Source: Homalodisca vitripennis
Taxonomy: Eukaryota > Arthropoda > Insecta > Hemiptera > Cicadellidae
DNA length: 64,000 nt
Assembly: GCF_021130785.1 (NCBI RefSeq)
Contig: NW_025778948.1
Span: 1-64,000, forward strand
Reading direction: 5' to 3'
In this document: positions 9,537-21,342 of the stretch, piece by piece
Numbering within the stretch: the first letter of the stretch is position 1
How the letters are laid out: each line of letters opens with the position of its first letter
Position numbers and translations under genes: made by a program
Notes under the pieces: generated by a model
The model's input: only the letters and a program-made list of their open reading frames with translations
Told to the model about the DNA's origin: nothing
The model's database searches: none

Positions 9537-10895
9537 TGTTTTAGGATTGTACATATGCAGGGCTCCAACAAGGAAGCAGTCTCCTGCTCCCAGGAATTTT
9601 TGTCAGGTTCATCTACTACCCGCCTTACTAAATTTACTCTAGACCAAGCCTTGGTATTACACATTTATGGTTTACTTTAGCTTTTTTTGAAAATAACACC
9701 CTTATAATAGTACCGTATAATAAATTAATCAGTTACACTAGGTGTGAAAAACAAGACTGTATTGCAAAAACTGGCCAATTTATTATACAAATTAAAGATA
9801 AAAAATAATCTCCAGTTGATTGTTCAAAACGATACTTGGCATGCAATCAAATGGATTCCAATTGAGTAACACAATTTAACCTGTTAATATACTTCAGTAG
9901 CCAGCCTCGATTAGTATCCAAGAAATACAATATTTAAAATTTCAAAAGTTTTGGAGCGCTCCATTTAGTTACTAAATTTGAATACAAGATATAGAAAATT
10001 TAAGAAATTAAATGGGTACAACTTACGCTAAACATGAATAAACCAGAAATAACAGCAATGTACAATGAGACACAATTCAATTACACAATATAAACAAGAC
10101 AAGTATCATTAACCTAACAATTGAAGACATGAAGATAAGTTGCTGGGCATCGCTGAGCTGCGGCACATCTCACACACAGTAGTAGTTAATTGTGAGTCCG
10201 ATCCACCGTCACAAAATAGGACCATGGCGATATCGACTGTCCATAAAGGCAAAGAAAAGTCTGTACTCACCAAACGATGAGTCACAATCAACCCACGGGT
10301 AAACGCGATCGGTCGGACCGCAGTGCGGCGCGACAGGGTCTGCGGGCGCGACAGGGTATGCGGGCGCGACAGGGTCTGCGGGCGCGACAGGGTCTGCGGG
10401 CGCGGCAGAGTCCAGGCGGTAAGCGGCAGAGTCCAGGCGGCAAGCGGCAGTCACCGCTAGACGTAACGGCACAGATCCGTGGCAGGGCGGTGTCGCGGCG
10501 TCGGGTAGGTTGGTCCGCGGTGGTCAAACCAGGCCAGCACTGATCACTGCAAGGGTACACCCAGGAATGGTCCACCAGTCACAAAAGTCCAGGAATCCAA
10601 TAAATCCAGATAAAGGTCGCAGTAAAAAAAGCCCTGTACACAATCAATTCGAAATAGAACGTGCCCAGCATACAATAATACGAGATAAAGATCCTAATAG
10701 TTGTATAAAGGTAACAATAAGATAGACACAACATATAAACAGTATGATAACAGTATATAAGATAACAGTATGTACAACTTTATATTGTGAATAATAGATA
10801 AGACAGTTTTATTGGTGATATTTTATAAAATCAGTAGGCTATTCTTCTGTGTCTATTTTTGGCATTTTCTGACATATATTCCAAGAATCTCACTT
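9537..10895 (-). repeat. Putative 5' LTR (about 1.36 kb)
   Basis: Lies upstream of the candidate primer-binding site and ends at the shared element boundary. On the minus strand it holds an AATAAA-type signal near 9,780 within about 250 bases of its 3' end. It is moderately GC-rich in the middle (about 10,300-10,530). The identical region in copy 1 is the only other copy in the window. No match was found next to the 3' end of pol, so the LTR call rests on position only. Confidence 0.45.
10329..10400. repeat. GC-rich 18-bp minisatellite, four units
   Basis: Unit CGCGACAGGGTCTGCGGG repeated four times (one base differs in the second unit), followed by two related 21-bp units. The other element copy has a single 18-bp unit (2,224-2,241). 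Open frames through it on both strands arise from the repeat and are not taken as genes. Confidence 0.9.
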
Positions 10896-12543
10896 AATGA
10901 AAAATAACGAAACGCTTCTTTAATCTAGTAGTATTATATAATGATTTATATTCTAACTGATCGATCATCTCTTATTATTATTGACGAAAAATTTTCGAAA
11001 CATCGCATCGTCAAGATCTTTCCCTGCTTCTGCAAACTTTCCCTGATTATGCAATTTTTGTGGTTAGATTACTTTGGGCTCTAATTTAAAAGCTGTCAAA
11101 TTTATAAAATCATTCATACTCTGCTTTTAGTAGCTTCGTTGACTTTTAAACTTTAAAAACCTTACAAAGTCCAACAATCTATACAAAAATATTAAAGTAT
11201 TAGGTAAAATAATACTTTAAATGAATATACAAACTACTAATCTATTTATTCATGAATCCATTAACCTACTGTATCATGTACTAGCAGTATTTAAAGCTCA
11301 GATTCTACAATGATTTTCAGCGCGGTTAATATCAATTCCTATTCCAGTTTACTATAATATTCGTCCTAACGACATTTAAAAATAAAATGAATTACAAAAT
11401 TTATTAGATATTTTCTAGCTAACAAATCCGTAGTGTTATTTAATCCTATAAGAAAATGAGTCTTAATTTCTTTATAATCATAATCTTTACTCAAAACTTA
11501 AATTCGTTTTCAAATAAATGACCAAAACACATATAAAAAAATATTCTGAAAAACGAAAAAAAACCATTTAATTAAAAAAATATAAATTTAACAATTTTAA
11601 ACTATAAAAATATGAAAAATATACCGACTAAATTGTAAAAACTAATATAAACTATAACAATGAAAACCAGTCATTGATCATTTTAATATATGAAATGGAA
11701 ATAATATTTTTATAAATATGTACAAATAGATAATATAAAAAATTTATACGTTAAGATACACATTTTGTATATAAATATAAATAGTTTAGAATAATATATC
11801 GTAAGCATACGACATCGATTCGAGGGCAAGATAGCCCTGCCTTCTGAACTGAAGCTTTCTAGGCTAATAACTAAGTGTAAGTCTAATAAAAATAAAGTGC
11901 TAACATAGCCGAATTAGTATTATACTCTCATTACGCAGTAAAAAAATGATTTATTTTATATTGTTTTTATATCCTGATACGCGTTCTATAATTAATACGC
12001 ACTCTATTTAAGAATTCACTATGCGTTAATTGGTCAGTCTAAACAATGACGTATTCAAGTTTTATTATTTATAGATTCTTATAGTATTAAATGTTGTGTC
12101 CTAAAAGTGATGAATACCATTCAGAGGAAGGAAACAATAGTCCAATTTAAATGCAATAAATTCTTATTTCTAAGACAAAAAATATTTTTAAAGTAACACG
12201 TCATTCTTACCTAAACCCTTGATTATATATCCTGATCAAGGCCTGAACACTAATAAATAACTCAATAAGAATGTAATAAATTTATAAAAATTATTTATTT
12301 ATTTATTTTTATGTAATAAAAAACTCTAAACTTGGAACTAAAATGTATTTTCTGAGGCCTGCAAAAGTGTTTGATTTCATATTTATCTTAAAAAGAGACA
12401 TAAATACATCTTTCAGCACACATCATATGTCGATAAATAATAGTGCTCAAGACACCGGCACATTGTAATCTATAATTTGTAATAATATAACAAACTATGG
12501 AAAGTTTTTTCATAAATAATATGCAAACTGAATTTAACTTACA

Positions 12544-12548
<5 letters not shown>
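10896..12548. other. AT-rich, no gene seen
   Basis: No open frame of note, no recognised repeat family. Several short A/T runs only. Confidence 0.6.
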
Positions 12549-12605
<57 letters not shown>

Positions 12606-12628
12606 ACCCTTTATATATATATATATAG
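12549..12628. repeat. (AT)n microsatellite
   Basis: Pure AT run 12,549-12,592, then interrupted AT repeats to 12,628. Confidence 0.97.
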
Positions 12629-13640
12629 CTTACGGAGTTACGTTTATTATGGTAACTCAGAGCAATATAAATAAACATGTTAGTTACTGACATAGTTCAA
12701 CCGGTAACCCCTGCCATGACCTTTGGTACACAATAAACTAATTAAGTAACCACCTGCACATGGCTTATACACCTAAACACACGTTTATGTGTTACTTGCA
12801 TAATTTGCTTATATTGCATATTTATAAAAGAAAGCTATTAAATTTACTAACGTAATCCAAAGAAATTTAAGAAGTACCTACTTTTCAAAGGTCCATGGTA
12901 AAACCAGCAATATTTTCATTATGATTTACAAATAATAAACTAAAATTATTATAGTTTTAATTTCAGTAATGTATTAACTCCATCTATTTGGACTGGGAAG
13001 GTAATGTATTCAATATAAAATTTGAAACCTACTAAATAAATAACATTGATTTATCCTTGTAAAAATGCCCACCTAAAACCAAGATTTAACAGTTGGTAAT
13101 GCATAATAATGCAGGTGTATTGTCCTTAACTGGAGGTAGTTACAGTTAATTGCTTATACAACTCTACTAACAAGTGTAATATTGTTTGGTGTATCTCAGC
13201 GGTCTCATCACGTATACCTTAATGTGTTTCGTTATCTCCACAAGTTGGCCAGATGTTAGTCAACAGTTGTTAAACAAAATAACGCAATACTACTTCTCTT
13301 ATTATCCTAGGAACTGCCTTACAACTAGGTGAAGTAGTTAGAGAATCACATTATCTTTAATAAAAAAGGAATTATAATTTTTATTGTATAACAACTTTTA
13401 ACAATAATTGCATGTTGTTAAATAATTTAAAACTGGGAAAAATATAACTTATCACTTATACTATTTTCGAGACAAATTGATACAACTGAGTATCGAAGGA
13501 ACCAACACAATGTAATAAATGAGGTATGGAACAGAATGAAAAAGAAAAGGATATAACAGCCCTTTTTTGATCTTAACATCAACAGAGTCGTTCCATTAGG
13601 AACATAGAGGGATCTACATAACAAGCTTCAGGTATATAAA
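12629..13640. other. AT-rich, no gene seen
   Basis: Nothing recognised. An open frame on the minus strand at 13,427-13,624 is short, hydrophobic and unsupported. Confidence 0.6.
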
Positions 13641-14060
13641 ACCTTTCAATAAATGTTCTCACACATATGGACCGACGACGGACGGAACAAACTGACCGTT
13701 GATCTTAAAATTAATAAGGTTAAAGAATATATTTCTTTCTTGGAGCAAAAGAGGATGTGGATAGCAAGTTTCAAGTACATAGTAGTGCATTTCTATCGAA
13801 TTATCTCACAGACAGGTGGACTGTTCAAATCAATAAAGTTCTTACTTTAACCGCGAGGTGGATCAAGTTTCTAACCTCATTTTTAGTTTTATCGTACACA
13901 TGATCAGGGCGCATGGGAGATGGTCTACCTTATTCCCCTTCGACCTCAAAATAAAGAGGTGTCTTTCTTTTGTATAAAGTGGCTTATGTAAAAGTTTCAA
14001 GTCTTAAGAACTCTTCTATCAAGAGTTATCACACAGAGGACGTACATGTGTACGATTTAA
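13640..14060 (+). repeat. Two diverged units of a dispersed repeat
   Basis: Two head-to-tail units (about 13,665-13,820 and 13,925-14,045) share an order of short motifs: a run resembling GACCTCAAAAT, an AGG/TTCTTTC block, AAGTTTCAAGT, CTTCTATC and TTATCACACAG, ending near a stretch rich in GACGG. Similar blocks recur at about 28,960-29,290, 38,690-39,010 and 25,325-25,450. The short open frame at 13,653-13,850 runs through it and is not considered a gene. Confidence 0.6.
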
Positions 14061-15640
14061 AGGAGCTCAAATTGGATAATTAATATTAATTAATTACTTT
14101 TTTCTTTTTTGTTCCTGTTCATTTATTATGGTATAAATAAACTTTATGAATATTAAATTAATAACCGTAAGAGAGAGCTTTTGATTAAAATAAACTTCAT
14201 ATTATACATTAGTGAATTTTTTCATTAGTTTCAGCTTGCTTTGTGTTTCGATTTCCGGGTGCTTATCTAAAGCAAATGTTATGTGTTTCGCTGCTCATGA
14301 GATTTATCTCAAATACTATAAATACTGTTATCCCTATGAGCCCTCACTTACTACATAAATTAGTCGTCTGAGGTGATCATAAATGTTACTACTCTGAGCT
14401 ATCACTATATTAAAAGCATGAGTTTATTAAAACTGACTTTTGCCTAACGCACAATGTACCATGTTTAATATTTCATTTTACGGCATTAAGATGCACAGCT
14501 TTTAATTTTTAATTTATTTTTCTTTAACCTATAGATTACAGAATCAATTAAAAAGAAGCTAATTTCCATGCAATAAGACATTCACAAAAACTGTGTATAT
14601 ATTCTTGGAATTTTACTGAGTAATACTGAAATTCCAATTGTAGCATTTTTGGTACACCTGAGATGAACACTGCTGGCAAGTGAATGTATTATTGCAGACG
14701 AAGTTACCTTTAACTTTTGAATGTTAAAATATGATCTATTGAATATTTTTATATGATTAGATGACTATCAATTCATTTAATAATTAATTAAAATTACACG
14801 CATAATGTAATTTTAAAACGTTTTGGCAATATATATCTCTCTTGGTCCATACAAGATTTTCAATACGGTTTTTACCTAACCTTAAAATTTTATAAGTTTA
14901 TAAGGTAATGTAATGTTACTAAGATATATTCGTTCTTAAAACCACATTTATGTCAGGTTTTACTGTATAATAAACTAATTTAAGGCTATTCTAAAATGTT
15001 AGTAATTAGAATTGGTTAGAAAGAATAAGTAAGCCACTTTTAAGTGTTTACCAATCCTATAATACAATACATCGGTTGATATAAAATCCTAAAATGCTAC
15101 AGAGGAATATCTGTTATTTTTTACACTAAAAGGTAAGTCCATATATCACCATTTCAGCTCCTTACTTTGATTACGTCATCGTTGACCACACGTTAATGAA
15201 CAAAAATAAAATCCAGTTTACTCCAATTGGATTTGGTTGAACATGCTGTGCTGAACTCAATGGTACAGTTAGGAACAAACCTGTATACATACATCAGTCC
15301 TTTGTACTCGTTAACTAGTTTAAGGCGCGTCGCAATTGTGAAGTCCTTAGTGACAAATATTTATGAAATTTAATATTGGTAGGTTTGTTTACGAAGTCGG
15401 GTTCTAACTAGTATTATTAAAAAACGTATTTTATCGCAGTTTTCAAACTGTGGTGGCTTTGTATAAAATTTGCAACATTGTTCCGTCCTTCATAATATTA
15501 AGAATACGGTTTTTAAGCAAATATTAATAATTGGTTACTTGTGTTGTTTTTATACAATTTAAAAAGCTACGTATTCTGCCGGTATAAAGATATATCTGGT
15601 ATTATTTCTGATTTTTCGGAGGTCACTGCATTCAAATATA
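14061..15640. other. AT-rich, no gene seen
   Basis: No supported feature. Confidence 0.6.
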
Positions 15641-15970
15641 CCTCTGACGGCTAAGTATCATGGTGTGTCGTCAATCGGCGAAACGACATTTCGACTATTT
15701 TGTTGAGTATTTTTCTCAGGATTGTGGCGTTACTTGGGCCGATCACTTCGTGCATTCTCGCTGTCCCCCTCATAATGGTTAACTGCATCGGATACTTCCT
15801 GAGGTGTGTGATGTTAACCCCTCTCTCCCTCGGTTAAACGCAGTAACTGTTGTCTGCTTTCTTCCATTTACGCTGCCATGTGACTCTGTACTAATCGATT
15901 TGTTATTTATTCGCAAGTGCCCTTTCAATGTAAAGAACCTGTGACAATTTCTTTGTGTAGAGGTGAACCA
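15641..15970 (-). other. Higher-GC patch with small open frames
   Basis: GC content rises sharply here. Both strands hold an uninterrupted frame of about 40 codons: plus strand from ATG 15,660, and minus strand from an ATG near 15,790 down to a stop near 15,654. The minus-strand reading (…RKILNKIVEMSFRRLTTHHDT) looks more protein-like, but I do not recognise it. It may be a decayed transposon fragment or part of an exon. Confidence 0.3.
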
Positions 15971-17920
15971 AATTTGTTTTTCATGAGCAATTTATTTATA
16001 ATTATAATATTTATTTGGTCCCTCATTGCGTTTAGGGCTGGAGATATTTAGGTATTACACTGACATTATTCTGACTTAACCAGTAATTTAGTAGTAGTGT
16101 TTCTTCACTGTTGGCTGAGTGTTAGCCAAGCTTATGACTCGAGGGACCAGAAAAAGTTTACTTGTGTTTTGATGCCAGTTTTAAAATTATCTCAATAACA
16201 AAATGATCTGTAAAAAAATTACATGATACTTCATTTTTATAAAGGCAACATCGGGTTTGACGATGGTGCTTGTCATTTCATTGGGTTTAGCTGAGCGTAA
16301 GCTAACGTTTTGACATTGGACTTCCACATAACCGTGATGGTAACAAGGAAATAGTAAATTAAATAAATGTATAAACATGCAGAGCATGGTCATGTGACAT
16401 TTCAACATGTGACGCAGTAACAATGTATATTAACTAACAGAATGAAATGCGGTATAAATTTGTTTTACACATTATATCTAATCTCAGAAAAGTCTTTTAT
16501 GGAAAATTTTGTCCTACGTATTCCTAAATGTGTATAATTTCTGACTAAATCCGAAATATATATTCTATTTTAAATAACATATCATTTTAATTAATCCTGT
16601 GCTAGGCCTAATGCTTATACAGTTGGACATTTTTTATTGACTGAAAATATTTAAAAAATATTATACATGATTGTATTTCAGAAATATTTGTTGGTTATCA
16701 GTTACGAATAATAAATTAGTACTTGTTACAGAGGGCTTGATATGTCCTTTAAAACCGCAGTCATATGCAATTTTAACTCAAGATCATATGCATAATTTAA
16801 AAAATATGTTTTGTAATGCAGAAGCTGTAACTAAAATGAAGCTGGTGTAACATGAGAGATGCACTCTTTAGATTGAGATGAAAGCTTTAATCCAATAAGC
16901 CATTAGACGTTAAACAACGAGCACGATCTTGCACTATCTTTCGATCGCGTACCATTGAGTAGCAGATAATATCACTCGCTCAGCTTTCATTGGACGCTGT
17001 TTTAGCTATTTTAAGACGTATATAGTGAGTGCAAGAAGTTGAAACATACATTTAGTTTGAATTATTAAAATCAATATTCCTTTATTCATTATAGTAAATA
17101 GGTTTTCACCTATTAAAATTGGTACATTATATATGTTACATTTATTTATCGTTCATATAAGTAAACTTGATATGGACTTATTCAATCTTTTAACTACATA
17201 GTAAATACTTGTGAAGTTGTTACAGTCTGACATAAGTTGTGGACTAGTTATTCAACCTATGTATATAATTATATGAAAAATATCAAACTAAAATATTGAA
17301 TATTGACGTTATACTTAAACGCATGTTTACACTCGTAATTTTACTGCTTAAAATGGTATTGATTAATTAAGTAAATTTACTATATCAAAGTATTTCACTT
17401 GTAAGTACAGTTAACAGACCGTGGCGCGTACTTTACTTATCCCATTGCCATTGGAGGGCTGCTTTGGCTTTATTTTTTAAGATATTTAATTACTTATTAT
17501 AGCATCAATTTCCTAAACTTCCATCAGTGACAATATTTTAGTGGTTTGATATATATCTGTCTCTACACGGAAATAATTCAAAACATATATAGCATTTGAG
17601 GTGCAGACAAATTTCATTGTCTGATAATGCGAGTAACTACCTATAAAATGACGAAAAATGTTTCTGTCCAATATTTTTCCAATTTAATCCAAAAAATGAA
17701 ATGTCTTAGTAATGATAATAAAGTAAAAAGTAGATATGAAAAGGTAGGTTATAATTTTGTAACTTAGCACTTTTCATTTAAAAACTCAAGTAAATGGTTA
17801 AAATATGATTTACAAGTTATTAATCTTGGTCTGGAACCTATGTTATAACACCAACAAAAGTTGAAATGTATAATCTTAAAAATTAAGATCCTGAACACCG
17901 TAACTCAGAAACTAGCAAGT
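15971..17920. other. AT-rich, no gene seen
   Basis: No supported feature. The minus-strand open frame at 16,187-16,423 is isolated and without recognisable domains. Confidence 0.6.
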
Positions 17921-18325
17921 AGTACTTGGGCTGGGCCTAAATAAAATTAAAATTTGATGCTAGATGTCTCTCAACAGATATAAACTCTCATATCACCAAT
18001 TTAAACATCGCATCGTTACTGTCATCATTGATGCCTGAGAAACTAACTGTCAATGGAAGTACCTGTGGTAGAATTAAATGAAATTAAATCTGTCAAACAT
18101 CAGATGTCTCTCAACCCACGTTAACTCTCTGATCACCTACAACAACGTAGTTACTGTGTTAGTTTGTACTTCATACGCTGGAAATAGGAGTACTTGAAGA
18201 GGAATGAAATCTAATTAATGATGTTGGACATTAGACGTCCCTCAACCGACCACAACTCTCGGATTACCAAGTGCAACTTCATTACTGCCATCTCTCTTGT
18301 TGTTTAGTTCCAAATGATAACAGCA
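17921..18325 (+). repeat. Tandem repeat, three diverged units of about 131-140 bp
   Basis: Units start at about 17,921, 18,058 and 18,189, each with AGTACTTG or AGTACCTG. Each carries AGATGTCTCTCAAC or its variant (17,962, 18,102, 18,233), then an AACTCTC block and a GTTACTG-like block. Units differ by point changes and small indels, so the array is old. No coding signal. Confidence 0.8.
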
Positions 18326-20042
18326 GCACAATCTAAAATAGTTTACATTTAACATTGATTTATAACTTTGTGAACTATTCCTTAAATTTATTTTATGCCT
18401 ATGCACCGTTAAAGGCGGCATAACTTCTAGGGTTTTGTTAATAGTTTTATTAGTTTTTTACCTGCTACATAATATGTTAAAAATTTTAAACATACATTTT
18501 TACAGAGTTCACATTATATTACAGTAAAGTAATAAAAAATTTTATAAATAAAACATTACCACTGCCTTAACCTTAATTTTAACTTTCATGTAAAGAAGAA
18601 AGCTAAGTAATTTTTTATTGACACAACAAATTTTTTGGGTTGTTTCATACCTCATAGATCTCATTTTGGAGTGTTTCCTAATGTTCAGTTTGATTTGCAT
18701 TTTAAGCCAATAATCTTGAATTCTAAGTAATGGAAGCAGAGTTAAATTCAGTTTCAACACACCTGGAGAACTCGAGGAATTAAATATCCGCTCAAGGCTC
18801 GAACTGTTTTGGGGTGGACGGAATCAGTAACTAAAAGAAACACTAAGAACAATTTGTGCTAAAATCAACAAAAACGGAAAAGTGCTAAGTTAGAAAAAAG
18901 TACTGTATAACTTTCTTTTAAAATACATAAATAACTAAATATACTTTCAGTATTCAAGTTAGTTAACCCGCGCCTAACATATTGCAACTTAATTTCGAAT
19001 ATGCATGTTCACTACCGAAGTTTTCACAGAAAATAAACACACTACTTTCAATATGTGAATTCTTTTACCTATATCCATTTTTACCTATACCTGATTGTTA
19101 TTGTGGATAAACATAATTTTATCTTTGAATAAAACTACATAGACCATTAGTTTTCTATTCCTCTTGGCCCAGCAAGAAGTCTCCTTCGTCTTACCTGTAA
19201 GTAAATAAATCATAGATTTATAAACTGTTTAAACAGTTAAGCTTATTTTTCTTGTACCAAAGCATAATTTGAATTGCACGTAGTGCTTTTAATATATTTA
19301 AAATAACATATTTCAGATAAATCTAGGAAATCATTGGTTATAAGTTAAACTTTTAGTCTACAGGTTGAAGTCTTGTATAAAACCCGTAAAATAATTAGTC
19401 ACAGTTTGATCCTTAACACCTAAAACTGTTTCATACGTTTGTTGTCGTTAAATGCCGAGCTAGATTTTGAAATAAAAAATTAGATATTTGACTTTCCGTC
19501 TGTGAAATAACTAGTTACATATTTTTACGATACGCCTTAAAATCGCTTAGTACATTGTTATAGTTTATATTTTAATAAGTTGTATTTCTATTTGTATCGT
19601 CAATAATCACTACAGAGCACTATTACATAGGTGGTATATATTTATTAAATAAAATACCAATATATACATGAAATATGTTAGTTTTCATTGTGTATATATA
19701 GCCTTACGAAACACTGTTATATTTTATCAAGTCAAGATCTAATCAATTAACCTTTATGAAAATAGGGTTACTTTAACATCTGACAGAAGAGAGGTTAATT
19801 AATACCCACACGATGACATGACAGAAAATGGTCTGGACTGAGGTGGATACATAATCGTATACCAACCACTGCATTTGTCAAACATACACATAGTAACGTA
19901 TACAGTGCTTTGCTTATCTATTTGCACTATCTACCACCGATATAATGATATATATTTCTAATCTAATCACATCCGCCCGTCACGTAATCACAGCCGGGAT
20001 AATCAGTAAGTTTAGCTTGTGTTATGTGGTAGTACGTAGTAA

Positions 20043-20046
<4 letters not shown>
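18326..20046. other. AT-rich, no gene seen
   Basis: No supported gene. A small higher-GC patch at about 18,740-18,850 has no clear frame. Confidence 0.55.

Positions 20047-20115
<69 letters not shown>
20047..20115. repeat. (GA)n microsatellite
   Basis: About 34 uninterrupted GA units. The Glu-Arg open frame through it is an artefact of the repeat. Confidence 0.97.
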
Positions 20116-20117
<2 letters not shown>

Positions 20118-21183
20118 GTGCAGAGAGAGATGTTTTATTTATTTTATCCCTGTTATTTAAAGTTTCGTGTTGAAAACATCTGTGAATTTTTGCCTTTTAG
20201 CTTTTCTTGCCATTTATATACAGATTGGCTATACCTTTCTGTACGTTAAACTAGCGGTGTATCGTGAAAGTATGTTTGGAATATAATATTCTGTTGAATA
20301 AAGAAACTATTTTTAAGCAGTCAAAATAGGTTTGGAGGTACAGAGCTTAAAGAATTTATAAATTTTTACTTTTACATTGTACTATCTATTTACATGCAAG
20401 CTTCTACAGAAATTTAGTTTACCCTGCCTTATAAACATTACAGAAATAATCTTTTAATTTGTTTATTTCCATCATGAGCCGTTTCATAGCTAACTACATT
20501 TTATTAAATAAACTACAAGTACAACTCCACACTACGTCGTATAAATAGATTCCCTGATGTGTTATAACATTATAATTCATTTAATTTACAGATTTATTTA
20601 TTCCGTGATCTTCTGGTTGTCATCATAGTGACCCATAAAGCCAATACAAAATTATTCTGTAATACTAGACCAGGAGTTTTTCTAATTAATGAAAGAGATC
20701 ATTTTACAATATTGAAAGGCTCGGTTTTTATAGACTTATAGCCGTTGAATTTCTCTGTGAAAAATGTTTGATCTAACACTAAATCTTCTAGACAAACATC
20801 TGCACAAACTTATCAGTTTAAGAGTTCTTCAGATATCGCAATTTGTGGATAAGAATAGTAATGATTTGGTAGAAATATTTTTTATACTGTTCTTTCTATT
20901 ACTGCTACTAGTACAAGACAAGTTAATAATAATAATAAACTATTTAGGAAACAATTAAATTTTTTGTATTATTATTTTTTTCGAGTCACCAAGCTAGTGT
21001 GCATTGATCAAATAAATGTTTTTTACTAATATTTTGTATTTAATACTTTCAATCACTATTTTCATTCTGTTTATCAACTAACAGTCTGTTTCTACATTTA
21101 TACTTAGCTTTAGTTTTCAAATGAAAACTACTTCAAAGTCACGTGGGTGGATAAATAGCGTATTCATCACGTTACCCTAGGAA
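20116..21183. other. AT-rich, no gene seen
   Basis: No supported feature. Confidence 0.55.
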
Positions 21184-21342
21184 TTACTTACCCCAGAATG
21201 AGGGACCGTGGCCAATCCTCATTACTAGAACAGAGGAGGACGAGAATGACGTGACCTTAATTTCAAAAATGGAAGCAGCTAACCTGCAGTACTCGTTTTG
21301 ATTTGTCGGTTGAAACCCCGTGATGAGGTTTGTTCTCTCCAT
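21184..21342 (-). other. Short coding-looking patch, unrecognised
   Basis: A 52-codon frame from ATG (21,340-21,342) to TAA in a patch of higher GC than its surroundings. The C-terminal reading ends SSVLVMRIGHGPSFWGK. The stop overlaps a consensus 5' splice site on the minus strand (GG|GTAAGT, about 21,185-21,192), so the patch could instead be an internal exon or a repeat-derived fragment. I do not recognise the protein. Alternative: a dispersed repeat whose ends lie in the AT-rich flanks. Confidence 0.3.

Larger units (their letters stand above)
8124..10895 (-). mobile_element. 5' end of the gypsy-type element (copy 2, attached to the main body)
   Basis: Contains gag N-terminus, a leader of about 470 nt, a primer-binding-like site and a putative LTR. 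It is 62 bases longer than copy 1 at 1-2,710, chiefly because of three extra 18-bp minisatellite units near 10,347-10,400 and a 12-base duplication near 9,440-9,451, offset by many small deletions. The flank from 10,896 is unrelated to the flank of copy 1 from 2,711. Confidence 0.85.

Noticed and set aside
20047..20160. Glu-Arg repeat protein
   Set aside because: Direct translation of a (GA)n microsatellite.
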